Origin: Phorcus lineatus
Lineage: Eukaryota; Mollusca; Gastropoda; Trochida; Trochidae
DNA length: 64,000 bases
NCBI GenBank assembly: GCA_921293015.1
Contig: OV121081.1
Span: forward strand, 76,339,022-76,403,021
Direction: 5' to 3'
The position numbers were made by a program, and so were the translations under genes. Below, in pieces: positions 1-12,164 of the stretch. Every line of letters starts with the position of its first letter. Position 1 is the stretch's first letter. Below the pieces are notes generated by a model. That model had not been told where the DNA came from, ran no database searches, and saw only the letters and a list, made by a program, of their open reading frames with translations.

Positions 1-447
1 GTTTACGGTTATCTAACTCCTCATGTTTGCAAAAATAGGATATTAATCAAAGAAGAAAATACTTATCTATTATAGCCAAACTATCTATGAATTGAAAAGT
101 CTAAAACTGAATTGTCAAACAAAGGAACCGCGGAGAGCAAATAAACAAAATCTATAATCTTTTATCCCCTTCCATTAATCCTGAGCCATAGGAAACACAT
201 AATGCCATCGTGGGACATGGCCTTTGCTTCATAAAATCTCAATAATGGCTTATGAAATCCCACAACTGACCTTCCCGATCAGGGCGAGAGCCCACGTTCT
301 TATCAGCTCAACGACTATCCTGCACCTGTTGTATTGCCACATCACACGGGTGTATGATATGATTCGTTAATCCATGGTTTCTATGACGTCACGCTATTGT
401 GTTAACAGAGAGTAATGTTCATAAAGCTGCAGCTCATTGAATGACCA

Positions 448-556
448 GGGTCTAGATTTTCGAAGCTCTCTTAGTGCTCAGATAGTCGTAGGCCAATGTT
501 AATTGATGGGACTTACGACTATCTTAGTGCTAAGAGAGCTTCGAAAATCTAGGCCC
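448..556. repeat. Foldback MITE, 109 bp
   Basis: Two arms of about 43 bp (448-490 and 514-556) are inverted repeats of one another with about three mismatches; both carry the core ctagattttcgaagctctc or its complement. The loop is only about 23 bp, so the whole element can fold into one hairpin. There is no coding capacity and no obvious target-site duplication. The form is that of a non-autonomous foldback element. I infer mobility from the structure only; the family is not identified. Confidence 0.75.
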
Positions 557-2523
557 AGGTGAAGAGAGTAGTTAGGTTTTACACAGGACCCAGTAAATTT
601 ATCGAGGATATGGAATTAAGTCTAAGTAGATCTGAATAGGATGTCATTCATTGATAATTTCGAAACTTGAGATATGTTATCTGGGATTCGATACATCTAC
701 CCTTTGATAAATTACATGGCGCTATTATAAGCTAGGCCACGAAGGGCTTGTTAATTCATTATGAATGTTTGAAGTCTGAAGTGTTCTTCATTTGATGAGA
801 AGAGAAGAGCATGGGTATCAAGCCCAACGCTTTCCATGAGAGAATTATCCATTTCATGATGGGTTTATCTTAGTGACCCATATTCGATAAGTGAGCAACG
901 AAATTTGCATTTAGGCATGTTTAGACAGGGGCTTAACATGATAAATGCATGGATAAAGATGGGGAATGAATTCAAAGTCGTAGATCCGTGACAGACACTC
1001 ATGCATTTTCCACTAAAACAGCAAAAACAGCAAACACAGCATTGGAAGCCTTGTTATTCATTCAAGCATTTCAAATGCAACATATTACTTATGTATGAAT
1101 ATGTGTTTGCATCGGTAGTTTTCTACTCTACGTCGATTTATGATCAGACGGAATCCATTGTAGTTTTAAAACCTATCAGTTTGAAAAACATGTCGCAAAT
1201 AAAAAACACATTTATAACCTTTCTTTTTTGGGGCAAAATAGATCTTTATCAACAGACTTGAATTCCAACACATTTTAAGCCATCAGTAATCTATTCTTTT
1301 ATTTCATTCTTATATTGAAACTGTTGCCACATGTCCCACAGATTCATTGTACACACCAATGTTTTGGGAACGATGCCAGAAAATCAATCTGATAATCGGC
1401 TATCATGAAAGTCAAATGGACTGGATCTATTCGAATGTAGTTGCAAAACATTTTAGGTCAATGTAAACTGACATTTGTTAAGAATGATAATAGCAGAATA
1501 AAGTATGCCTATAATAACACAAACATATCAACTAATGATTTACAGTTTGAAAACCAGTGTTCAATGTTTTATGTAAAACCAGTTTAGCAACACCCTACTG
1601 GATTATAAAAGTGGAAATGTATAATTAAACTTGTGAGGAATATAGACAACATCTTCCTGCCTCTTCTTGTACTTCCACACGTAACAGGTGTAAAATGTAA
1701 AGATAGTTGGAAATTCATTACTTTAAGTCTCTACTCAAAACATTAATTAAGGTATGACTGGAAGGCTAAAGTTGCTAAATAACGATTACAAAAGCTCGCG
1801 TTCTGTCTCATACGAATCCTCAGGAACGTTTTGAGTTGACATATTGCATTCAGTCATCTAACCTTTCGAAATATGATCCTCTTTTAGCATTCAAGTATCA
1901 TTCCTTTAAATGTCACTTTGAACATGTAGCCGGGTGATATCTGATTCCTGGTTTATTGCATGACGTATTACGTATGTTTTGTCCATAGTTTCCCTAATCT
2001 TTGAACATCGCTTCACCACTGAGTCAAACAAGGATATTCACTACGTTGAAGGTTTTGACATGAAAAATATCAAGTGATTTAGTTTTTAAAGTTTATTAAA
2101 ACAAAAAAGTAATGTCTCATATTCAAATCAGTGCCGTCTTTCAAAAATGATACGAAGTAAAACGGATAATTCAGAAACAGCCACATCTCAACCCAGAATT
2201 TCCAATATTAACAACAATGTGTTGGCGATGTTTGCTTGCCATCTGCCTCCATGTGTTGATATATAATATGTTCCTAGAGGCAACGAGCTATTGAAGCTAC
2301 ATACGATGATCCGTAGCCATTGATCATGATAGCCCGTTCAAGTTATTAGGAGAGAATCATGCCACTTGTACATACTGGCTTTTAACGGAAAAATAATCGA
2401 AATTGACCACTATTTATGGCTGAAAGCGATTTCAATGAATAATCATGACTTTTCTGAAATGCCTCATTATCTAGAAAACGCTAAGCTTGACTGACAAGTA
2501 ATAGATAACGGGTAACCCCTGAC
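557..2523. other. Non-coding stretch
   Basis: A+T-rich sequence with short chance open frames only (for example 1001-1261, lysine/phenylalanine-rich with no domain pattern). I see no repeats, RNA genes or convincing splice-bounded frames. If the minus-strand exon at 2524-2775 is real, this would be its downstream intron or later exons. Confidence 0.5.
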
Positions 2524-2775
2524 CTGTTCAATGCTGCCGAAATCGTCTCCTCCGTCGTCCATGCGGCTGATATGGGGCTGTAGACGTCTCCGAGATCGGG
2601 GGGTCAGTCTTGGCTTCCTGAAACCTACACTTGAAGCAGCGTCCCCTCCCAAGCTCCTCACTGCAGAGTCGGATTTGCACGTTGTGTCGTCGCTGCCAGA
2701 TTGCAACATTGAGGGATAGTAGACGGTTTGTGGCGATATTTCCATTCTGATCACAAGGGAGCAAGCGTACCGCAT
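2524..2775 (-). CDS. Candidate first coding exon of an unrecognised protein
   Basis: This patch is clearly richer in G+C and CpG than its surroundings. On the minus strand an ATG at 2775 opens 84 codons ending in the codons for SIEQ at 2524, directly followed by a GT (CAG|GTCAGG), giving a phase-0 donor that is acceptable but weak at +3. An in-frame TAA lies a few codons upstream of the ATG, which fits a first coding exon with a 5' UTR. A second in-frame Met begins MEISPQTVYYPSML. The peptide is polar and low in hydrophobics: Ser/Asp-rich in the middle, then a basic run (TPRSRRRLQP), then acidic MDDGGDDFG. That composition suits a disordered N-terminal region of an intracellular or nuclear protein, but I recognise no family. 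A second minus-strand frame through the same patch is also open (2528-2869), so the frame choice rests on composition and splice position. Downstream exons would lie to the left and were not found. Confidence 0.35.
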
Positions 2776-2869
2776 GTCGGGGCGGCAGTCGGGTTACATG
2801 TGGAGTGGGAGTCCCCTGTGAACTGTGCTGGAATACAAACTTGCCCCGATTGCCGCTGATACTGTCCAC

Positions 2870-3830
2870 TTTATACCTCTGGTCATCAACAACAATTATC
2901 CGTTCTCTTGTCCGTTATTGGTATTTGTTTAAAAATGGTCTTCGTTAATTAGGAGTTCGCCTTTACAGTGGTCTCGATGTCTGTATTTGCATATTTTTCT
3001 CAAACGATGGCTGTTGATTTCCCTTCACGAGAATCATCGTTAGTGAGGACCTCTGAGAGAAAGTCATATTCAAAACGTTTACATATGATCAAGTATTATG
3101 GCACTAATGTTTCAGGTCTAGTCACCCAGCTCCGTATTGTAATCTGTTTAAAAGCTAATCACAAATTTATTATAAATTGTCTGAGCATCCCACGTCTGTT
3201 CTACATGGTTTATACTGTTGCAACAGCCGGCAATCCAATCGTCTTCATGAACGGCAGATTCATCATTCTGTCATAGCAATCCGAGACGGTTTATATACTG
3301 ACATACCGGCAAGAATATAACAAGGCACATTAGCAATCTGATATCATAATCTTAATCTAGCATTGGTGATAAAGTCAGACAAACTGAACAAAATTTAATC
3401 AAGTCGCAGAACAGTTAAACAGTTAAAGTACCTTGTAAAATCAAGTCGCCATACGTCAAATGGTATCATTTACTGCGTAAATTTACTAAATGATAAAGAT
3501 TTGTTAATGTCACAATAGGTAAATATTATCACCGGTCTTTTTCCAAAATATTTCTGACGACATTCAAATTTGATGTTCACTAAAATCAATTATTTCACCA
3601 AATGTTCGATCTCTTGTCATACTTTAAAAAAAAATCAAATTATTCGCTGCGTTTTATGAGCATTAAATAAGTAACCTGTACTAAGTCGTACTCGAATGAA
3701 TTGATATTCAGTATAGATTTCGTATCTCAATCTGATTTGAAATTTCATGTTTCATTTCATCTTATTTATCTTTTTGCGCTAATAAATCATATGTAATAGT
3801 GTATGTTTACGTCATGACAATGATGATAGC
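2870..3830. other. Non-coding stretch
   Basis: No coding or repeat signal stands out. It lies between the candidate minus-strand promoter and the candidate first exon, so it could hold a 5' UTR exon or first intron. Confidence 0.4.
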
Positions 3831-3840
3831 AAGAGCGTGG

Positions 3841-3950
3841 TATATATGCGAGCAAGTTGGTTGTTAGCTTCACGAAAATCTTTTTGTTACGCGGGACGGG
3901 GATCCATGCAATTCTAAAACGAAAGTTCTTGATTGGCTCATGTGACGTCA
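3841..3950 (-). promoter_or_regulatory. Promoter-like cluster: CRE, CCAAT box, TATA
   Basis: Read on the minus strand there is a perfect palindromic CRE (TGACGTCA, 3943-3950), then a CCAAT box (AGCCAAT, complement at about 3931-3938), then a TATA-like run (3841-3848) about 90 bp further on. The order and spacing resemble a CREB/NF-Y promoter. It points at the candidate minus-strand exon at 2524-2775. All three motifs occur by chance in A+T-rich DNA, so only their combination counts. A 63-codon plus-strand frame from ATG 3963 could use the same box the other way, but it has no supporting feature. Confidence 0.3.
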
Positions 3951-5620
3951 CACAAGTTGATCATGGATGACAGCCCAGTGATAGGTTGTATAAAGCACTT
4001 GTGTCATCCTTACCTTCCATATCATTTCGTCATGATTCATCAGGATACACCTCTGCACAGGATATTACCTGACAAAAGACATGAAATGTTATTTACAATG
4101 ACAGTTTGCATGATCGTATTCACCATGATAATGATACAAAATCTGTTTCGGTAGCTTGACACAACATCAAAATCTTTTTTAATGTAAACTCATAGTTTAT
4201 ATGATAGACAATGCATACGTAATATCAATTTGATTTGATTTATCTATTGTTCTATCAATATTTGATGTTTATTGTGATGTAATTCACATTCGACAATCAA
4301 ACATACTGAAAATAAAGAATCAACCAGTAATTAATGCATACAAGACTAAGTGCTCTATGCGTAGCTGAGCATTATCTTGTTATTTTACTTGCCAAGTACT
4401 AACGACCTCTACGCGTCCAGGTATTCACGGCTGTGAGTAGTAATCATTGCACATCTAATACGATCAATACGGTTTCTTGATAAATTTCAAATGTCAAATC
4501 AAGAATATTTTCAAATTCACAATTCCATGTATTGTCAAATGAAATACCGGTCAAAGTTCATTTTGCCGTTAACATTTATCGAAATTGTAGGATTACCTTC
4601 AGGTGAACTTTGTATCGACAAGACAGCACAAAATTAAGACAGATCTAAATGAATAATGCAAAGTAGCATTTAAAATGGGAACAAGAAGACTTAACCAAGT
4701 TTAAAAAATGACACAAAACAAGAAATGTTCGTTGAAAATGATAGATGAAAAGGGTCGATGGTCTTATTCATATTCTACGTACCTTACTGTTTTACATATG
4801 TGGTAATAATCCAAATCGAAATCTGAAATATTTTAAAATATCCAACATGAATGTTACACAGCTTCGGGTCTTTTAAACACAGTATTGAAACTCTGCCTAG
4901 ATACATAGCTACGTACGTGTGCCCTGGTAGCGTCCAATGGTGACTGGAAAACTGATTATCTCAATGAATAGCTCTTTAATTGATGACTATTTGATGATGG
5001 CATTGCCACAGCAAGCGCATTATTCATCCAAGACGACAAAATCGATTCTCTATATCAACATTTCTTTAATTGATGACACCGTGATGTACATAGTCATAAA
5101 ATCAAATCGTACCCTTTCAGCCTGAAATGAAGGACACACAAATTCTATCTTATTTAAACCCGGGCAGCTGACTGCATTGTCTAACCTATTCAGATCATGG
5201 CAATCAGAAGGGCGTTTTGTATGGAATTGCTATTAACGTTTTACAGTAATTATTCAATGACTTTTGTTAATAAACCCTTTCAAACATATTGTAATCAATA
5301 GCTATCCTATGCGACCTAGGTACCAGTGATATAATTCACACTAAGTTGTACATTTCATGACATAAATCCAGCTATCGGGATAGCTTTCACAGAGAGGAAC
5401 ACACACTGAAAACAGTAAATGATTAAAACGTTTGCGCTCTGACAACGCTCAGCGCTAATGGCTTGCATTGTGTATCTGTATGGTGTATGAGTATCGTTAC
5501 ACATTAGGTAGCTTGACGGCTGTTGCTGTTGACCCACTTTGATTGGTTACGATTGTTGACCTTCAGTAAATTTGGTAACTTTCCCTTAGTTTTGAGATAA
5601 TATTTTGTTACCTTAAAAGT
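3951..5620. other. Non-coding stretch
   Basis: Short open frames only (for example 3963-4154 and 4937-5125, plus strand), without domain patterns or strong splice borders. No repeats recognised. Confidence 0.45.
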
Positions 5621-5624
5621 TGGT

Positions 5625-5646
5625 GGGTCAGAGGTCAAAGGGGTCA
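5625..5646 (+). promoter_or_regulatory. Triple nuclear-receptor half-site array (DR1 + DR3)
   Basis: Three direct half-sites occur in 22 bp: GGGTCA (5625-5630), AGGTCA (5632-5637) and GGGTCA (5641-5646). The first pair has a 1-bp spacer (DR1, the RXR/HNF4/PPAR class) and the second pair a 3-bp spacer (DR3, the VDR-like class). The motif match is read directly; occupancy and a target gene are unknown. Confidence 0.35.
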
Positions 5647-5831
5647 TGATTCAAATTGTTCAGGTGCAGGACTCTAATACCAACTATGATCGTGACGTAA
5701 TGGACAAAATTGTATAACTGTGCTATATGGAGCTGAGAAAGGATATCATATAAGGAAGTCAAGATACTGCCAGATGTCTTTCTGAAGCTCATCGTCGATA
5801 GATATTAAATAAAGACTTTGAATTAAAAAAA
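5647..5831 (+). repeat. Possible retrotransposed 3' end with poly(A) tail
   Basis: An AATAAA hexamer (5808-5813) is followed about 12 nt later by a short A-run (5825-5831) that ends abruptly in unrelated sequence. This is the layout expected for the 3' end of a retrocopied transcript or LINE/SINE. No coding remnant is seen upstream. A genuine plus-strand transcript ending here is the alternative. Confidence 0.25.
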
Positions 5832-8533
5832 GCGTTTCCCAGATGACTTGTTTATACTGGCAGTGTATTAATCATGTATGTGTTTGTTTTCATAGGCAAT
5901 TCTAGTATTCTGTCCTAAATGGTAATTCGATAACTTACTGTTTGCTAACCAACATTTTCAAGGATTATACTATTATGTTTCAAACTGTATACTTTAAAAA
6001 AGCTTCAAGTGAAACTACGTAGATGATGTTTTACTAGTTTTAAGTGCGGTTGACTTAGAATGACCTATTGATAGCTAACGATTAAAAGCGGTTCCGAGAT
6101 TTTCCTGAAAGGCACGCTATGACCATAGTGACTACGCTTGCAAATTGAAAGCGACTCAAAGCATGCTAACTCGTGCTTTAATGCATGGCTGAAATGTTTA
6201 AGGTGTATATCAAACGGCTTGTCCAATAAACCTACTCATATATATTGTATTTTCACGTGTTATTGGTGGACGTTGTAGGTAGCAACATGCAATGCAGCTA
6301 AGTGGATTGCATACATCAAACCATGAATTTTCGCTAAAACAGAATATTGGTAGCGTTTATGTATTTCTTACCATGGTTACATTGTACATACGGTGACCTC
6401 ATGTACAACATCGCTTTCTCATGACGATTGCATGTCTTTAACGTTGCGTTTTAATGCTGCCGATGGCGGGAAGCCGGCTTTAAGTTATGGAAGTTTATCA
6501 TAAAAAGCCATCGATGCAATAAAGCTATCGGATAAACTTGGTATCCAAATCTGGTAAGCGAGGCATTGTCAAAAGTGTTGAAATATGTGTTATGTGTTTC
6601 CTCCAAAAAAAAAAGTTTGCGTCAATCGTAAATTATGGATGAACTACTGCGAGTTTCATATGTCCGTATTAAAAAATATAAAAATGAATCGCTTTGACTG
6701 ACTGTTGTCCACTGACCTATTAAACTAATAATTGATCATGTTTTTTGAGGGACTTCGAAATTCATATGGAATCAAGTATCATACAAACAAACGGAACAAC
6801 GCCACATGCGCAAATAATCGCCGCTTAATCTAAGATACTGATAATCGCCGATCCGAACAAAGAAAACATGTAGTTAGAGTCGCCTCCCCTGTTTTAGCGA
6901 CGTTGAGGCGTTATTAATAAACATTCGGAATATTAGAGTACCATAAATAAGCTAAGATATTTGCTTATGAACATGGAATCTGGTATAAAATGTTGGCAAA
7001 GTTTTAGGAGACGAGTATGTCAGTTTGAACAAATATTTTGTGAAGGAATAACTCAAAGCAGTGACACAACCATATATCGCCTTGAACGTGACCTTTACCT
7101 TGGTGTATTGTAAATGATCCGCAGAATCTAGGTCACGACATTTGATATGATGGAGAGAGATCTGCTTTTCAAATTTCTGTAAAAAAAATATCCTCATGTG
7201 TTTCTTTATCATTAATATCATTTATAAGAAATGCAATATATATGTATTCATATATCGCCAAAGGCTCGCACAGTACACATTTTCTTCATAATTTATTATA
7301 TGAATGATACAAAACCACACTAGGTAAATAATCTAATTATTGGTGTGTATTTATCGCATTTGTGTGAAGTCTGTTATATTGAGAACATTATAGATATATC
7401 CATATTACGATATTCGTTCAAGCATTTCCTTGCGAACTATCAATATTGAGGTACATATCCGTGTCGTTAACATAGCATGGCTAACATAACATAAATGTCA
7501 TGGAGAGGATAATACACTTAAATGAGTTGGTTTCTCTACCAACAATTCTGACTTTATGTTATTCCCCAGAAGCCTTTCAGTCAGGCAAACTGTTATTTAA
7601 GGACGTAGTGTATAGGTCATTATTTATGATAAACATGCAGAGAGGTTAAGAATATGACAGATTATGGTTCACGTCGATTTTTTGAATGCTCTCAGTTGTT
7701 AATCGGCATGATAGAACTAAAAAAATACCATGGCAAGATTTTTCGCCATGTTAATTTACAACATTGCAAATTTGTTTTTGAAAAGGACCTGCTAATGCTG
7801 AATACTTGGAGTAGTAGGCAAGGAACATTTCTCTCGTGGGTGATACCAGAAAACTAAACGGATCTGGATGTTTCTGGTGATTGTTTTAAACCATTTAACA
7901 TACAACATACACCGAGGAATACCTTTATGTGAGGATTACAATAAACCTAAATCTTTGTACATTCCCAGCACGGATACTATTACTTGTTGTTAATAATACC
8001 ATCAAAACTCTTTTGTATTTCTATTTAGTTTCTGAAACGTATTTTTGTGATGTGAAACAAACAGATCCCATAAGAGTCGTGGCAAGGGTATATATGTATG
8101 TTTATTGTGCGACCAGATAAGTTGCTATATTCAGGTCGCAAGTGTTGACGCATTTATAAGAGGTGCACATTCGAGCATTGACGAGGGTGCCGAATGAAAG
8201 GCAAATGACGATCAAGTTATCGTTATCGTTATCGTTTCCCATATATGATGATCCTATGGCAAATTGTATCATCTTGTTAAATTCGGCAACAATGCCAACC
8301 TTAACTCTATCAGGTTGTCCTCCACTTTCTCGTGTAATCGCACTTCTCCTTACAATTTGCTCCTATAAAGTCATTATTAGACCACACAATGACGAATTTA
8401 TTGCAACATAATTTGTTTCCCAGCGGTTTCTGACCGTTAAAATTGTTAGAAAGGAACACTGTTCGAGGATTTTACCATTGTTGCTCGGTTGTATATTCAC
8501 TATGAGATATCCTCTGGACACTTAATGACTTAC
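5832..8533. other. Non-coding stretch
   Basis: A+T-rich. The longest frame is an 89-codon minus-strand run (6952-7221) with no recognised motif, and a 67-codon plus-strand frame lies at 7654-7857. A short imperfect repeat of tatcgt units occurs near 8216-8236. Nothing else is supportable. Confidence 0.45.
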
Positions 8534-8690
8534 ATACGTCCGGTGGCATTTTCAGAATGGCATCGGGGCTATACATCCGAGTGCCGCTAGACTTGTTTGC
8601 ATATGATATTTGAAGAGACTGCAGATTGGCGAGTGGTCTTGTGTCGTATCTATTATTCATCAAGGTCCGCAGATGCAGATTCCCAACTAT
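8534..8690 (-). CDS. Candidate exon or relic with leucine-rich-repeat character
   Basis: A minus-strand frame runs from an upstream stop near 8690 to a perfect splice-donor consensus (GTAT|GTAAGT, exon end at 8534, phase 1). The translation contains LANLQSLQISYANKSS, which fits the leucine-rich-repeat pattern LxxLxxLxIxxN, preceded by NLHLRTLMNNRYD, a plausible previous repeat. The spacing of the two leucine patterns is roughly one LRR unit (about 22-25 residues). Such exons occur in Toll-like receptors and other LRR proteins, which are numerous in molluscs. No acceptor of good quality is visible upstream, no neighbouring LRR exon was found, and the frame also continues past the donor for 20 codons, so it could be a gene fragment. 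Confidence 0.35.
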
Positions 8691-10783
8691 TCATTTCACA
8701 ATCATGGGAAGTCATTAGATATGTTTAATTTAGCTTTCGATTCATCAGCAAACTAGAGTCAGGTGAAATTAATGTTGATAGGGTGCTTGAAGCAGATATA
8801 AAGTGAAAACGTTGTTTGTTAAGGCGTACGTTAAGATGTGCCTTTTGATATATTCGATGTTCGAATCACTCTATTCACAGGGATATTAGACTTTATATGA
8901 TACATGCCGATTGATATGTATACTGAAAATATTTCAATTATTTAAAGGCACCGTGCAGTGTACGCATTTTCGCCGTCAAATTTCATATTCTAGGGCATGA
9001 AGCTTTCTATTGATGCAAAAACATGCGTATTATTCTTTACAAAAAAACTGCAATCAATTATGAAAATGATAAAGCAGACGAAGTAAAAAAGGACGTCAAA
9101 ATTCTAATGTGACCGTTATGTACAAGTCGGAAATACTGATTGTTGAGAACGCTTAAAATAGAAATTTTATAACTTTTGAATACGCACTAATTTTCTAACT
9201 ATAGACAAGGGATAAAATATTCATTACTAAGATATATCTGTTACTTAACCCGTTCTTATTTACAGTATAAACATGGCTCTCGCATTAATCAGCGTGGTTG
9301 CCGTTTTGGCTTTTCAAGCCGATATCTTACTTCATGCTTATAAAATTCAACGTTGCATTAAATACTTCCGGTCAGATGGAATTAATTTATCCTGAATAGG
9401 TGAATATTTGGCAAATAACTCTTGACTCCAATAAGATACTCATTTAAAGGGAAACAGTTTCAGTAATGGGTTTTATAGCTTATAATTATCCATAGATAAA
9501 GCAGATGAGTACCAAATCCTAACACTCTCAAATTAAATGTTAAATGTCAAACGAACTAAATGCAATGTGGAAAGATTTTCAGTTATTTGGATTTAAATCA
9601 CATATCAGCAGATTAGATCATATTTCTTTACTTAAATAGGTGACATTATGTGACAACCATCACACGTTATCCGCATTTGATTTTTCAGGTGAGGATATAA
9701 CGCCATTTTCCTTTGAGAATGATACCCACCAGATCCGAAATAACATCTTAAGTGAACGATGGTAGGAATCCAATGATTGACCAAAGTTTTATAGTCAAAT
9801 ATGCAATTTTCCTATTTCTATTGAACCAGTTTTTAAGATACAGTGCTTTAAAGCATTCTAACCTTTAATAATCAAAACCACGATTTTAGGTTTTCAATTG
9901 TCAGGAAATGGTGACATGTGAAGTATATATTAATGTTCTTTGTTTCATTCAATTATCAGGCTTAACACTGACATTAGAAGAGAGGAGTAGCTCATTATAT
10001 CGTTACATTACATCCAAAGTACCATGCTCGAGTGCTCTAGAAGATATTTTATGTACGCTTCAGACGTTCAGCCGTTACGTTAATACACACGACAAATGAT
10101 ATAACATGTCTGTCATGAGATGTCTATAAAGAGAATAGAGTGAGTGAGAACGAGAAAGAGGTTGAGATAGACAGAAGGAGGGGAGAAAGATACACGACGG
10201 TATCAGGTTTTAAAGATAGAAGATAAATTTCTAACCCAGAGAGTGTTCGACTTGAAAGAGATGGAAGTGAGAAAGTTTCCGCCTGGGAAAGATCTTTCTT
10301 CCATGAATTGAGACATAAAAAGGGAATAGAACTCACAGTCTCAATTTAATCATCCCCAAAAAACAGGGCCTTCTTTGTCAAATATTCAAAGGTGGACAAC
10401 TTTCCAAATTGTATCATTGAGAGAAAAGCTCTTAAATCTATAAAATTATATATCGACCCCAATTATCTCCCCACAGAAATAGCTCCGTCATTTATGAGGA
10501 ATTTATGACGAAGCTACCTCTGTTTGGAGAGAAAGATGGACCCTTAATGATTAAAACTTACTGTCAACTATCAATCTCCGAATTTGGCTTACCTGTTTAA
10601 ACTCATACCGAAGGAAATTGGCCGGTGGAGTGAAATATCTTTTAATATCGCGTTACATGGCAAATTCCATTTCCTTTCTGCCGTTCTGCGGGTATGCCCT
10701 TAACGTCTTCACGAAATTCAAGAAGCGTTCGTAAAATATCAAATAAGTTTACATTTTGGCACTTTATATATACGCACATTGAA
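8691..10783. other. Non-coding stretch with a stem-loop and a purine-rich run
   Basis: No gene is supported. A purine-rich tract covers about 10131-10200. An imperfect inverted repeat at 10482-10519 has arms tagctccgtcat and atgacgaagcta. A TTAAAGGCAC-type sequence at about 8942 resembles one end of a TTAA-flanked MITE, but no partner end is nearby. Confidence 0.45.
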
Positions 10784-11082
10784 GGGGCGGAGTAGCGCAG
10801 TGGTTATAGCGCGTTCGGCTTCGGATCAAGAGGTCCTACCAGGGGTTCGACAACTTTGTCTGCAGTGAGAACTGTTCTACACGCAGTAAGGTTGAGGTGT
10901 AATGCTTCACTGATCCCAGTGCACCCATAGTTCGCTAGTTCCAGCCAATGCTCGCAGGTTTCACTGCAATGCATAGCCACAATGTCGTTGCTGGCTTTCT
11001 CCCTGCAATAATACCAAGCAGTCGCGATATAAGTGAAATACTCTTGAAAGCGGCGTTAAACCCATTTCACCTAACCTCACTT
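10784..11082 (+). mobile_element. tRNA-derived SINE
   Basis: The head has an RNA polymerase III A box (tagcgcagtggttatagcg, 10793-10811) and a B box (ggttcgacaa, from about 10844), spaced as in a tRNA gene. The acceptor stem does not close, so this is not a functional tRNA. The body has no coding capacity. The tail ends with gatataagtgaaatactctt followed by gcggcgttaaac at 11050-11061, a tail motif I know from SINEs of gastropods and other molluscs. The copy is degenerate (the B box ends caa rather than ccc) and is inferred inactive. It is the best taxonomic marker in the window. Confidence 0.8.
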
Positions 11083-11984
11083 CTATTTGACATTTTCTTC
11101 AGAAACTGGAAACTTTCTACACTAAAATTTTGGCTTTATTTGCCTGATGAATCTGTGTCAGCAATAAACTTCTGTTTTATTTTATTTTGAAGATATCTAC
11201 ATATATTATTTCTTTTAGCGATGAAGATACTTCCGTTGTTATGTAATTAGCAAGAACTATGAATGTCTTTAATTCACATTAATAACTCACTTGTTCTCTA
11301 CGTGAAGCGATGGAAATACAGTAAAAAATCGATTTAAATCTGTTTGTTTAACCTCACGACAAATTTCAGGAATCTAAAGAAAAACAAAATGTTGCTTGAT
11401 TTACTGCCTTGAAATAGGTCAAATTGCAAGTTATACACAACGTCGTGTGCCCGCTTGCTATTTCACTGATATTAAAATTGCTATTGGAAACAATGAAAGT
11501 TCGGAGATAAGAAAAACAGATATAACACAATGAACGTCAGAAAAACAGATTAAGAAACAATGATTTCTGTCACACAGCTCTTCATGGTCTGAGTGACAAG
11601 TTAAAAGCACTTTCAAAAGAAATGCGTTGATCAACTGTTATTAAAGCTAAATCAGCGATAAAGAAAAAAGTAAAAAGCAAAAGTGCAAAAAGTATAACTC
11701 GATAACTCGATAGACTCAGGGTGAGAAGGGAAAAGGCAGTTCTTAAGAATGTCAACAAAAGTTATCAAGGCCAATTTTCAAAATATGAATTATAAGGAAA
11801 AGATACATACACTGACAAAAAATTATAGAAATTATAACTTGACACGCCCATTCGATATTATTGATCACCAGTAACCAATTATGGTCAGCCTAATACGTTC
11901 CCCGAAAAATAAGAATATATATATATCAAGTGTACAGTCTTCATAGCTATAAGCGTTGATAAAAAAACAACAGCACACAACTTT
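11083..11984. other. Non-coding stretch
   Basis: Lysine-codon-rich A+T sequence with no supportable gene. The first part may hold the 5' remnant of the Penelope-like element that follows. Confidence 0.4.
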
Positions 11985-12023
11985 TTTTACCTACATGTTT
12001 CGATTTACTCTCCAGGGAGAATT

Positions 12024-12043
12024 ATATATATATATATATATAT
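12024..12043. repeat. (AT)n microsatellite
   Basis: Ten TA/AT units inside the 5' flank of the Penelope-like remnant; a similar run lies at 13042-13062. Confidence 0.9.
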
Positions 12044-12164
12044 CAAGCATGAATTACATATATATATAGTTAAATGTTCATGGTTTATGTATTAGATATT
12101 CTTTGAAAATATAACAAACTGAAGATTGGTCTTCATATTAAATATTCTTAAAAAATAGCAAAAC

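Noticed and set aside
2528-2869. 113-codon alternative minus-strand frame overlapping the candidate first exon
   Set aside because: It lacks an ATG start, runs past the donor used by the other frame and ends in poly-Arg; the ATG-opened frame with an upstream stop and a donor is preferred, though not proven.
3963-4154. 63-codon plus-strand frame next to the CRE/CCAAT cluster
   Set aside because: Only its position near the promoter-like motifs supports it; the TATA-like run lies on the wrong side for plus-strand transcription.
8942-9460. TTAAAGG tips at about 8942 and 9445 resembling MITE ends
   Set aside because: They are in the same orientation, with no matching inverted end and no shared core with the three confirmed copies.
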